Source: Promicromonospora soli
GTDB taxonomy: Bacteria > Actinomycetota > Actinomycetes > Actinomycetales > Cellulomonadaceae
Length of the DNA stretch: 64,000 bases
Assembly: GCF_014653785.1 (NCBI RefSeq)
Contig: NZ_BNAS01000002.1
Span: 797,128-861,127 of the forward strand
Reading direction: 5' to 3'
Made by a program: the position numbers and the translations under genes. Positions 50,201 through 57,323 of this stretch are shown here, piece after piece (position 1 is the first letter of the stretch; each line of letters begins with the position of its first letter). The notes under the pieces were generated by a model. That model worked only from the letters and a program-made list of their open reading frames with translations, was not told the origin of the DNA and did not search any database.

Positions 50201-50817
50201 GCGGCGTCGATCGTCTCCTTGTACCACTGGTACCGCTTGGCCGGGTCGTTGCCCGTCCAGGACGGCTCGCCCCAGCGCAGCGCCTCGGTCTCGATGTCGG
50301 GGTTGATCGACAGCGCGTCGGCGATGAAGTGGAACCCCGCGCCGCGCAGCACGTTCGCGGGCTCGTCGGCGCTGCGCTTCGTGGCCGGCTCGGCGCCCGA
50401 CGAGCTGTTGCTGTCCGCCCCCAGCTCGACCTTGATGTGCTTGAGGCCCGCCCCGGTCTCGGGGTCGAACAGCATCCGCATGATCGCCCAGTAGGCGTCC
50501 GGGTTCTCCTCCTTGTAGTCGAGGAGCAGGTTCGACGTGTTGTTGCACGAGACGGACCCGAAGCCGCCGAAGGCGTTGTAGGGGCTGCCATCGGCGCGGC
50601 GTTCGACGTCGTCACCGTCGACCACGAGCTCCTTCCATGCGATCGACGGGTCGTCGAGGCGGAGCTCGGGAAGGGGCGCGTCGGTCGAGACCGCAGTGGG
50701 TGCGGACGCTTCGTCCGGTGCCGCTCCTGCCGGTGGAGCCAGGAGGCCGCCGGCTGCGAGGGTGAGGATGGCGGCCGTCGCGGCTCCCGCGGCCGTGAGG
50801 CGGTGGGTACGTGGCAT
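47227..50817 (-). CDS. Secreted GH59-type glycoside hydrolase (galactocerebrosidase-like), multidomain
   Basis: A 1196-residue exported enzyme predicted to release beta-galactose or related sugars. Signal peptide residues 1-33 (ATAAILTLAAGGLLAPPAGA). The clan A barrel (about residues 60-400) opens with FGGFGSVSCNNTSNLLLDY and holds the acid/base Glu in SPSQNEVRG (about 220) and the nucleophile in ILYSEGVAP (about 316), the GH59 pattern. A lectin-like beta-sandwich follows (about 640-830), then CBM-like (QREHTVTVRVASGTFTLDG), Ig-like and C-terminal beta domains. ATG 50817 is preceded by GGAGAG. An operator-like dyad TGATC-N6-GATCA lies 40 nt upstream. Substrate not determinable by eye. Confidence 0.82.
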   Translation of the reverse strand: MPRTHRLTAAGAATAAILTLAAGGLLAPPAGAAPDEASAPTAVSTDAPLPELRLDDPSIAWKELVVDGDDVERRADGSPYNAFGGFGSVSCNNTSNLLLDYKEENPDAYWAIMRMLFDPETGAGLKHIKVELGADSNSSSGAEPATKRSADEPANVLRGAGFHFIADALSINPDIETEALRWGEPSWTGNDPAKRYQWYKETIDAAYDTFGVEFDWMSPSQNEVRGATYQASELAWTVQFAQWLERDAAAPGARYDYSKIKIVALDSYREGDAIAARILADPAALEQVDALGYHYDIVGGPNVTRLNKEFGKEILYSEGVAPMIDPQYRIAADPGRGGVGGTVSAADIADRFINAYRWSGAGSDPAHMTTFLFQPAVSAMYEGTQYSPKHLIRASDPWSGYWEGDVGLVAVRHFHQFVEDGWEYVEGATGGDGTKGDGGTNVDTSTRTVLTARTPASAESDADEQWSQVHANNTRTDRYFEVKVADLGAAGRPLYAWETRGPDADQAYDANYFQKTGYYAPVRSETIGGVEHDVYRVKVPAYSIVTLSTLEDGVHGTTAEYAPGDFAPDAEDTILELPYRDNFEYDDYPVTTVGGREMTYLERRGGTPRYTADQDGAFEVVGSDDAAHRNVLQQQIHGQNRGFTWNVWGNGRQDVLQTAAPSTVLGDHRWADYTAMVDFQLDAVDRDGTLENFAGLGVRQTYARGGDQATYTVRVHEDGRWQLRKLDAVVASGTVAEFDGGAWHTLAVEARENVITANLDGARLVQHVDPSANPVLSGRIALASGFYNTRYDNLAVTPVKGYAWASEKIDDSDARLAYPDGFTFAQAGFAHFNRTQHVLRTGQSVNVDFTGTGLNLFGATGAATLEVTIDGGTPRTEQVGTVGTRQTSYWLRGLEQREHTVTVRVASGTFTLDGVDVLTGGAKVRLGDAAERPVKVVEAPARAATAVGQAADLPRTVRAVSAAGTTIDAEVSWFVPEGALDTPYALVRVDGTFVKDPSLRISLYVEVVPEGLRYFIDANAPAAPNAVAYPAVRAWADAEDRPLLNREADAAWSAERGWGRAASYSAKGLLNTNPYDKMRETGWYTAGTGTPLQYRLTLPAGTYTVSSGHTEWWNPGSGRSRRMATSVSWTGAADGTVTTVPVGSAAFPNGSMGQSAVVSGTFTLPDAAVVTYTVSNDGGTEAPALSWLAVADDGQA

Positions 50818-51238
50818 GAGGAACTCTCCGTCGTCTTTGACTGGTCGAGGAGAGCCTGATCGAACGTGATCAGTTATGACCGGATGGGTTGGTCCGGAGG
50901 TGCCCTCCGGCCTTGAAAGTACGGGGAGGTGACCGGAATGGTCAACGATGTGATCGATATTGTTTGGGTCGGTCTTCGTGCCTGGGTCCGCCGAATGGGG
51001 CGGGCGCCGACAAGGCTTCTTGATCCTGGGACCGCCGAATGGGGCGGGAGACGTGCGGCCGGCCTCGCTCACGCGCCCCAGGGGGCGCTCCGCTACGGCT
51101 TTACGGCCGGCCGCACGTCTCCCGCCCCATTCGGCTCTTCCTATCGCTCGCCTTCGCGGGTGGTTGGCGAGAGAAGACTGTCTGGTGAGAGTGGCAGTCG
51201 TGGGTGTACGTCGCTTGGTGTAGGTGTGCGTGTGGGTG
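50818..51238. other. Intergenic region upstream of the GH59 gene: operator-like dyad and large inverted repeat
   Basis: 421 nt. It contains the dyad TGATCGAACGTGATCA (50857-50872), a possible sugar-regulator operator for GH59, then GTGATCGATATTGTTTG (50951-50967), an AT-rich tract. GCCGAATGGGGCGGG (50990-51004) is followed by the 31-bp inverted repeat at 51034-51135. No open frame in it looks real. Confidence 0.6.
51034..51135. repeat. Perfect 31-bp inverted repeat with nested hairpin
   Basis: Arms 51034-51064 and 51105-51135 (starting GCCGAATGGGGCGGGAGACG) pair exactly. The 40-nt loop contains GCGCCCC (51073-51079) pairing with GGGGCGC (51082-51088). A third partial copy of the arm lies at 50990-51004. 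It follows the stop of the endonuclease gene (51239) and may end its transcript. Confidence 0.88.
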
Positions 51239-52534
51239 TCAGGGGTGGGTGAGGTCGGTCCAGGTGAGGCGGTGGTCGCTGCTCGGGAACGGGAAGACGC
51301 CGGTGAGGCGGGAGAGGGGGTCGGCGGCGGCCGGCCAGAAGACTCCAGCGTCGCGGACGCGCAGGTCGCGCGAGGGGAGCACGTAGTCGACCCGGAGGTT
51401 GCCCGGGGCGGTGTCGGCGAAGTCGGCCGTGTCGAGCGCGGGATCGCCTACGTGGTTCAGGTTCGCGCCGGCCTGCAGCTCGGCGGCCTCGGGCGCGCCC
51501 GCCGACGTCGGCTGCGGGTCGGTGACCCGCGGGTGGCTCAGCAGCTGGTGGATCGCGGCGTCCACGGAGTCGCCGTCGGCCGGGTCGGCGTTGTAGTCGC
51601 CCACGATCACGAACGACGAGCCGGGACGCAGACCGCCGCGGTGACCCTCGTCGTCGTACAGGTAGCGGGCGGCGCGGCCGCCGCGCACGTAGTCCGCCCA
51701 GAGCCGGATCTCGTCGTGGTTGCGCAGGCCGTTGCGGTCCTCGACGCCGTCGAACGACGGCGGGGTCGGGTGCGCCGCCAGCACGTGCACCGTCTCGTGG
51801 CCGACACGCACCGGCACGTCCCAGTGGGACTTGCTCGACAGCGGCAGCACCGCGAGCTCCTCGGCCGAGTACCAGTCGGCCGGGGCGTCGGTAGCCGGGT
51901 CGTCCGGCAGGAGCGCGCCCGGCATGTCCTGCCACTTGAAGCTCTGGAACGTGCGCACGCGGTCGTGCTGGATGGGGTACTTCGACAGCACGACCATGCC
52001 GTACTGCCCCGGGAAGAGGCCGAAGCCGAGCGCGTCGTCGCCGCCGCCCACGGTCCCGTTGTTGTTCAGGTCGAACCCGCTCGGGATCCCCGTGTTCGAC
52101 GGCGCCACGAAGGCGTAGGGGTACTCCACCGGCGTCCCGGTGCCCTGCGGCACCTCGAGGTAGTTCTCGCGGAACAGGTCCGCGGCGGCGTACGGGTCGA
52201 GGTCGCCCGAGTAGTCGAACTCGTTGAGCAGCACGATGTCGGGGTCGGCGTGCTGGATGACCTCCGCCACGGTCGCCGCCTGGGCGTCGTCGCCCGTCGA
52301 CAGGTCGGCGACGAGCTCGCCCTCCTGAGCCCGGTTGAGCGACAGGTTGTAGGTGGCGGCGCGCAGGGTCCGGTGTCCGGCGTCGGCCCGGTCCGCCGGC
52401 GTCGTGCCTGCCGAACCTGTGCCTGTCGAAGCCGTGCCTGCAGCGGCCGTGCCTGCCGAGGCGAGGAAGGCCCCGGCCAGCAGGGCTGCTGCCGCGGCCG
52501 CGGCCGTCAGGCGCGAGGGGGTACTGGCTCGCAT
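51239..52534 (-). CDS. Secreted endonuclease/exonuclease/phosphatase (DNase I fold)
   Basis: A 431-residue exported hydrolase of the EEP superfamily. Signal peptide residues 1-30 (LTAAAAAAALLAGAFLASAG), then a Gly/Thr/Ala linker. The fold starts TLRAATYNLSLNRAQEGELV; the metal site shows DIVLLNEFDY (Glu) and GDYNADPADG (Asp, Asn), with the catalytic His pair probably in AAHPTPP and SSDHRLTW. The order matches secreted actinobacterial EEP proteins, which may be DNases, phosphatases or lipid-acting enzymes; the substrate is unknown. AAGGAG is 5 nt before the ATG. Short Thr/Gly/Ala repeats after the signal peptide are encoded by GTGCCTGCC/CTGTCGAAG-type steps. Confidence 0.88.
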   Translation of the reverse strand: MRASTPSRLTAAAAAAALLAGAFLASAGTAAAGTASTGTGSAGTTPADRADAGHRTLRAATYNLSLNRAQEGELVADLSTGDDAQAATVAEVIQHADPDIVLLNEFDYSGDLDPYAAADLFRENYLEVPQGTGTPVEYPYAFVAPSNTGIPSGFDLNNNGTVGGGDDALGFGLFPGQYGMVVLSKYPIQHDRVRTFQSFKWQDMPGALLPDDPATDAPADWYSAEELAVLPLSSKSHWDVPVRVGHETVHVLAAHPTPPSFDGVEDRNGLRNHDEIRLWADYVRGGRAARYLYDDEGHRGGLRPGSSFVIVGDYNADPADGDSVDAAIHQLLSHPRVTDPQPTSAGAPEAAELQAGANLNHVGDPALDTADFADTAPGNLRVDYVLPSRDLRVRDAGVFWPAAADPLSRLTGVFPFPSSDHRLTWTDLTHP

Positions 52535-52838
52535 GACTGCTCCTTCTTCGGGTGTCGTGCCCTGGGAATCACGGCCGCCGTGCGTGGATGTCACGGCTCG
52601 CCGTGCGGTGGTGTGGTGCGCGGGCTGTCCGCGTCAGCCACCGTAGGGCGGCGTCGGTTCAGATGGGTGAACGGCGCATGAACAGCCGCGCGCCCGGTCC
52701 GCGGAGGTTCACGCGGGGTCGTGATCGAATCGTTGCGCCAGGGCTGCCGGCATGGCCGTTCCTGCCGATAGGTTTCCGGGGCGGCCCGGCCGGTCGCCAC
52801 GACGGCGTCCGCCGTCGTGCAGCGTGAGGGAAGAGCCG
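52535..52838. promoter_or_regulatory. Divergent region with a 10-bp hairpin before the septum-formation gene
   Basis: 304 nt between divergent genes. CACGACGGCG (52798-52807), 2-nt loop, CGCCGTCGTG (52810-52819), ends 8 nt before the AGGGAAG ribosome site of the next gene and could hide or expose it, or be an operator. Nothing else was recognised; promoters for both genes must lie here. Confidence 0.5.
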
Positions 52839-53387
52839 ATGAACCGCATTTTCCGCCCCGCCCGCCTGCTGACGGCAGCGGCCGCAGTGACCATCTCGCT
52901 GACCATGCTCACCGGTTGTGGTGCGTTCCTGGACGAGATCGTGTCGAACGGCGATGCCCCGCGCGACGAGCCGGGCGGCGAGGTCACCGCTTCCGCCGAG
53001 GCGGATGCCTTCGCGATCCTGAAGGGCGACTGCATCGACCTCGAGGCGCTCCAGGGCTACGGCGAGGCCGCGGAGGGCGAGGAGTACGAGGTCGAGTCGG
53101 TGCCCGTGGTGCCGTGCGCCGAGCCGCACACCGGCGAGGTGTATGCCGAGCTCGTCATGAAGACCGACAAGTTCCCGGGCGAGAAGGGCATGTCGAAGAA
53201 GTTCGACGAGTGGTGCTACGCCGAGTTCGGCAAGTTCGTAGGCATCTCCTACGACGAGTCGAGGTACGGCTACACCGGCTTCTACCCGACCAAGGACAGC
53301 TGGGAGCAGCTGGACGACCGCACTCTCCAGTGCATCGTCAGCTCCGAGGAGCCGTTCACGGGCAGCCTCAAGGGCGTCGCCGAGTAA
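52839..53387 (+). CDS. Septum-formation-domain lipoprotein
   Basis: A 182-residue lipid-anchored protein of the Septum_form type. The lipobox is LTGC (about residue 27). The mature domain begins FAILKGDCIDLEAL and has VPVVPCAEPHTGEVYAELVM, FDEWCYAEFGKFVG, YTGFYPTKDSWEQLDDRTLQCIV; the four Cys (DCID, PCAE, WCYA, QCIV) form the family's conserved pairs, and SRYGYTGFYPTK is its signature. Family members bear on wall or division in some actinobacteria, but the role here is unproven. ATG 52839 has AGGGAAG. The 3' end overlaps the MFS gene by 20 nt. Confidence 0.85.
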   Translation: MNRIFRPARLLTAAAAVTISLTMLTGCGAFLDEIVSNGDAPRDEPGGEVTASAEADAFAILKGDCIDLEALQGYGEAAEGEEYEVESVPVVPCAEPHTGEVYAELVMKTDKFPGEKGMSKKFDEWCYAEFGKFVGISYDESRYGYTGFYPTKDSWEQLDDRTLQCIVSSEEPFTGSLKGVAE

Positions 53388-54618
53388 CCCGTGCCGCACC
53401 TTCGCGCGCCGTAGCGCGTGGGGACGCAGCCCGCAGGTCCGCCGCGAGGACCGCCAGTGCGGCCAGCACGAACATCGCCCCGAACAGGGGCACCGTGCCG
53501 ACGCCGTCCGCGGCGACCACCCACGCCCCGAGCGCCGCCCCGCCGGCGATCCCGAGGTTGAAGACGGAGCTCGATATCGCGGACGCCGACTCGACGGCGC
53601 CCGGGGCGACCTGCATGCACAGGAACGACAGGGCCGGCGGGATCGCGCTGAACGCGACGCCGAACAGGGCCAGGCCCACCAGGGCGATCGCGGGGACGTG
53701 CCCGAGCGCCCAGAGCAGCATGAGCGCCCCCGTCAGCAGCCCGAGGGAGGCGAGCACCGCGTGCCATGGCCGCCTGTCGAGCACCTGGCCGATGAGGACG
53801 GTCGCGGCCACGCCCGCCGCCCCCTGCCCGAGCAGCAGCATGCTGAGGTACTTGTCTGGAAACCCTGCGGTCTCCAGCAGGAACTGCGTGACGAAGGTGA
53901 TCATGATGAATCCGCCCGTCACGAGCAGCGCCGTGACCACCATGAGCACCACGAAGCGGCGCATGCTGGGATCCGTGCCGCGGGCGGTCCCGCCCTGCTC
54001 CGGGGTGACGTCCGGCATCGCGACCGCCATCGCAACGCACGCTGCCAGGCTGACCACCGAGAACAGCAGGAACGCGGTGCGCCAGCTCGTCTGCTGACCC
54101 ACCCAGGTGCCGAGCGGGACGCCGAGCACGGGCCCGAGCGAATTGCCGATGGTGAGGCGAGCGATCATCTTGCCGCGCACGGCGGGGGCGAACAGGCTCG
54201 CGGCCGCAGGCGCGACGGCCGCCCAGAAGAGCGCCTGCCCCAGCGCGGTGAACATGCGCGCAGCCATCAGGTCGGCGTAGCCGATCGCGAACGCGGACCA
54301 CAGCGAGCCGATCGCGCAGACGGCGGTGGTCGCCGCCAGGACGTAGCGGCGCGGGAACCGGCGCGTCAGGCGCGAGAGCGGCAGCGACGCGAGGAAGACG
54401 ACGGCGGCATAGGCCGTGACCAGCAGCCCGATCTCGGACGTGCTGCGGCCCAGGTCGGGGGCGATGAGGGTGAGCAGGCCGCCCGGCAGGTTCTCGGCGG
54501 TGACAAAGGTGAACGCAGAGACCGACAGCGCGACGAGCGCGGCGACCGCGCGGCGCTGGTTCACGGGAGAGTGCTGGGTCGCAGACTGGGCGGCTGCGGG
54601 GGGCGTGGTCGCGGTCAT
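53368..54618 (-). CDS. MFS transporter, DHA1 (Bcr/AraJ-like) exporter
   Basis: A 416-residue integral membrane protein with 12 spans, probably an exporter of drugs or sugars. The loop 2-3 motif appears as LSRLTRRFPRRYVLAAT, and TFVTAENLPGGLLTLIAPDLGRSTSEIGLLVTAYAAVVFL is typical for the DHA1 group with CmlR, AraJ and similar. The C-terminal half carries DRRPWHAVLASLGLLTGALM. ATG 54618 follows GGAGAA; the longer frame to 54687 adds a non-hydrophobic segment. Its stop lies 20 nt inside the convergent septum-formation gene, so full-length transcripts would be partly antisense to one another. Confidence 0.92.
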   Translation of the reverse strand: MTATTPPAAAQSATQHSPVNQRRAVAALVALSVSAFTFVTAENLPGGLLTLIAPDLGRSTSEIGLLVTAYAAVVFLASLPLSRLTRRFPRRYVLAATTAVCAIGSLWSAFAIGYADLMAARMFTALGQALFWAAVAPAAASLFAPAVRGKMIARLTIGNSLGPVLGVPLGTWVGQQTSWRTAFLLFSVVSLAACVAMAVAMPDVTPEQGGTARGTDPSMRRFVVLMVVTALLVTGGFIMITFVTQFLLETAGFPDKYLSMLLLGQGAAGVAATVLIGQVLDRRPWHAVLASLGLLTGALMLLWALGHVPAIALVGLALFGVAFSAIPPALSFLCMQVAPGAVESASAISSSVFNLGIAGGAALGAWVVAADGVGTVPLFGAMFVLAALAVLAADLRAASPRATAREGAARVTRRRP

Positions 54619-54750
54619 GCTGTTCTCCGGCTGGTCGGCGGGCGTGGGCTCACCCGGACGACGAACTGGTCCGGCGGACGACGACAAACGTACGCGGCCT
54701 CGAACCGATTCTACGAACGCATTTCCGGCGCGGATCGCGAACTAAAAATG

Positions 54751-54773
54751 TGTCGTAAGCAACATTGTCGTAA
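54751..54773. promoter_or_regulatory. Direct TGTCGTAA repeats in the MFS/M6 divergent region
   Basis: TGTCGTAA at 54751-54758 and 54766-54773, 15 nt apart in an AT-rich stretch (TAATAT at 54771-54776 could be a -10). They sit between the MFS start (54618) and the protease start (54870) and may bind a regulator of one or both. Confidence 0.45.
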
Positions 54774-54869
54774 TATTTCCCTGGTTTCCTCCTACTTGGG
54801 ACATAGGCGTCCCGCAGGTCCGGCGAATCACCTCCTCGTCCCGGACACCGCACTCTTCACGGAGGAAAC

Positions 54870-57176
54870 ATGAACCCACGCATCTGTGCTGTCGGCGCGG
54901 GAGCTGCTCTGCTGCTCTCCGCCGCCGTCGTACCGATCACCGCTTCGGCAGCGCCACCGGTCGAGGAGCCGCCGCAGCAGGCGGCGCCCGCCAAGGAGGA
55001 CAACCGTCCGGACGCCCTCGCCGAGAAGCAGACCGAGAAGCGGCAGCGCGCCGTGGACCTGGTCGCCACCGGTGAGGCGAAGGTCGAGACCCGCGGCACG
55101 GGCGCCCACGCCTCGAAGGTCGTGGAGATCGCGCCGAACGAGTTCGTCGAGTACGGCGTCGAGGAGACGGCTCAGCTGTTCAGCATCCTCGTTGAGTTCG
55201 GCGACCAGGCCGACGAGCGCTTCCCGGACGCCGCCGCAGGTCCGCTGCACAACACGATCCCGGAGCCGGCCGACAACGACAACTCCACCTACTGGGAGCC
55301 CGACTTCTCCAGCGAGCACTTCAAGGCGATGTTCTTCACCGGCCTGGAGGACCAGGGCGGGGAGTCGTTCCACGACCTTTACGACGAGATGTCGTCGGGC
55401 CGGTTCGACCTGCAGGGCGACGTGTCCGACTGGGTGACCGTGCCGTACAGCACGGCCTCGTACGGCACCACCGAGTCTGGCACGGACATGACGCGGTTCG
55501 TCCAGGACGCCGCGGACGCCTGGTACGAGCAGCAGGTCGCCGCGGGCAAGACCGCCGCGGAGATCGACGCATACCTCCAGTCGTTCGACGTCTGGGACCG
55601 CTACGACATGGACGGCGACGGCATCACCGCCGAGCCGGACGGCTACATCGACCACTTCCAGGCGATCCACGCGGGTGAGGGCGAGGAGGCCGGCGCACCC
55701 GAGTCGGCCATCTGGTCGCACCGCTGGGCCGTAAACCAGGGCGGCTTCGGCTCGGACGGCCCGGCCGCTTTCGAGAAGCTCGGCGGTATCAAGATCGGTG
55801 ACTCCGATCTCTGGATCCGCGACTACACCACGGAGCCGGAGAACGGCGGTCTCGGCGTCTTCGCGCACGAGTTCGGCCACGACCTCGGCCTGCCGGACTA
55901 CTACGACACCGCTGGTGGCGAGAACGGCACCGGGTTCTGGAACCTCATGAGCTCCGGCTCGTGGATGGGCCACGGCGACGGCACCATCGGCACCACGCCG
56001 GACCACATGGGCGCCACCGAGAAGCTCTTCCTGGGCTGGCTCGACTACGAGGTGGTGGAGCCGGGCGAGACCGAGCGGGTCAAGCTGGGCCCCTCGTACC
56101 ACGCCACGACGCGGGAGCAGGCGGCGATCGTGACCCTGCCGGACGGCGTCGCGAAGATCGACCTGGGGGTTGCGCCGTTCGACGGCCAGTTCGCGTACTC
56201 GGGTCAGGCCGACGACCTGAACAACACGCTCGCCTCGCCGTCGTTCACCGTGCCCGCCGGCGGCTCGCTGGCCGCCAAGGTCCAGTACGCCATCGAGGCG
56301 GACTACGACTATGCGTTCGCTGAGGTCTCCACGGACGGCGGCGGCTCGTGGACGTCCCTGCCGACCAACCTCTCGACGAACGAGGACCCGAACGGCACCA
56401 ACCCGGGCAACGGCATCACCGGCAGCTCGGCCGGCGCATGGGTCGACCTGACGGCCGACCTCTCCGCGTACGCGGGCCAGACGGCGTCGGTCCGGTTCCG
56501 CTACTCGACCGACGGCGGCACCACCGAGACCGGCTTCATGGTCGACGACGTCGCCGTGGGCACCGCCCTGACCGAGGACTTCGAGGACTCGTCCGACTGG
56601 ACCGTCGACGGCTTCATGACGATTGCCGCCGACGGGACCTACGAGGTCGAGTACTCCCACTACTACGTGGCCGAGAACCGCGTGTACGGCGGGTACGACG
56701 CCACGCTGAAGACCGGCCCGTACAACTTCGGCTGGCTCTTCAGCAACGGCAACCGGGTGGAGCACTTCCCGTACCAGGACGGCCTGCTGATCTGGTACGT
56801 GAACTCCCTGTACGGCGACAACAACGTGTCCGCCCACGCGGGTGGCGGCCAGGCGCTGCCGGTCGACGCGCATCCCAAGTCGCTGACCTGGTCGAACGGC
56901 GCGATCGCCCGCAACCGGATCCAGACGTACGACGCCACGTTCGGCCTGCAGAAGACCGACCCGCTCTCGCTGCACCGCGAGCTGTCGGCGACCGAGTCGG
57001 CCTCACTGATGACGGGCAAGCAGAAGCCGGTGTCGAAGTTCGACGACACCAACCCGGAGGCGTACTACGACCCGGCGAACCCGGGTAACTCCGTACTGGT
57101 CGGCGGCACCGGAACCACCATCAAGGTGCTGTCGCAGGACACCTGGTCGGGCAACATGACCATCCAGGTCAACTGA
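54870..57176 (+). CDS. Secreted M6-family metalloprotease (immune inhibitor A type)
   Basis: A 768-residue extracellular zinc protease. Signal peptide residues 1-27 (CAVGAGAALLLSAAVV), then a propeptide. The zinc motif HEFGHDLGLPD is near residue 334, with the third ligand in SSGSWMGHGDG about 30 residues on. The Asp/Gly-rich YDMDGDGITAEPDGYIDH is a calcium loop, and DYNYAFAEVSTDGGGSWT and FRYSTDGGTTETGFMVDDV are the MAM/VEG-like repeats of InhA proteases. GGAGGAAAC precedes the ATG. Such enzymes degrade host or competitor proteins; here probably nutritional. It is followed by repeat locus D. Confidence 0.95.
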   Translation: MNPRICAVGAGAALLLSAAVVPITASAAPPVEEPPQQAAPAKEDNRPDALAEKQTEKRQRAVDLVATGEAKVETRGTGAHASKVVEIAPNEFVEYGVEETAQLFSILVEFGDQADERFPDAAAGPLHNTIPEPADNDNSTYWEPDFSSEHFKAMFFTGLEDQGGESFHDLYDEMSSGRFDLQGDVSDWVTVPYSTASYGTTESGTDMTRFVQDAADAWYEQQVAAGKTAAEIDAYLQSFDVWDRYDMDGDGITAEPDGYIDHFQAIHAGEGEEAGAPESAIWSHRWAVNQGGFGSDGPAAFEKLGGIKIGDSDLWIRDYTTEPENGGLGVFAHEFGHDLGLPDYYDTAGGENGTGFWNLMSSGSWMGHGDGTIGTTPDHMGATEKLFLGWLDYEVVEPGETERVKLGPSYHATTREQAAIVTLPDGVAKIDLGVAPFDGQFAYSGQADDLNNTLASPSFTVPAGGSLAAKVQYAIEADYDYAFAEVSTDGGGSWTSLPTNLSTNEDPNGTNPGNGITGSSAGAWVDLTADLSAYAGQTASVRFRYSTDGGTTETGFMVDDVAVGTALTEDFEDSSDWTVDGFMTIAADGTYEVEYSHYYVAENRVYGGYDATLKTGPYNFGWLFSNGNRVEHFPYQDGLLIWYVNSLYGDNNVSAHAGGGQALPVDAHPKSLTWSNGAIARNRIQTYDATFGLQKTDPLSLHRELSATESASLMTGKQKPVSKFDDTNPEAYYDPANPGNSVLVGGTGTTIKVLSQDTWSGNMTIQVN

Positions 57177-57192
57177 CCCCTCCCCGATCCCG

Positions 57193-57297
57193 CCGAGGTA
57201 GAACTGGGGCGAGATAGAACCCTGGCGAAGTAGAACCGCAGCGCGAAGCTGTAGTTCTACTTCGCCAGGGTTCTATCTCGCCACAGTTCTACCTCGG
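57193..57297. repeat. CGAGATAGAAC repeat, locus D (44-bp arms, all frames stopped on both strands)
   Basis: Three plus units (57194, 57210, 57226) face three inverted ones (57254-57297). Arms 57193-57236 and 57254-57297 are complementary over 44 bp with one mismatch, loop 17 nt. Plus-strand TAGs at 57199, 57215 and 57231 and minus-strand TAGs (CTA at 57257, 57273, 57289) fall in all three frames of each strand. The next gene (57324) starts 27 nt after it. Confidence 0.93.
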
Positions 57298-57323
57298 CGA
57301 ACGCGGGCACTACGCTCGAACGC

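Noticed and set aside
47702-50548. 948-codon frame on the same strand as the GH59 gene but another phase
   Set aside because: Composition is Arg/Gly/Ala-rich nonsense typical of frame-shifted high-GC coding DNA; the GH59 frame has signal peptide and catalytic motifs.
48121-50859. 912-codon plus-strand frame opposite GH59
   Set aside because: Shadow of the GH59 gene with Val/Arg/Leu-rich low-information sequence and no ribosome site.
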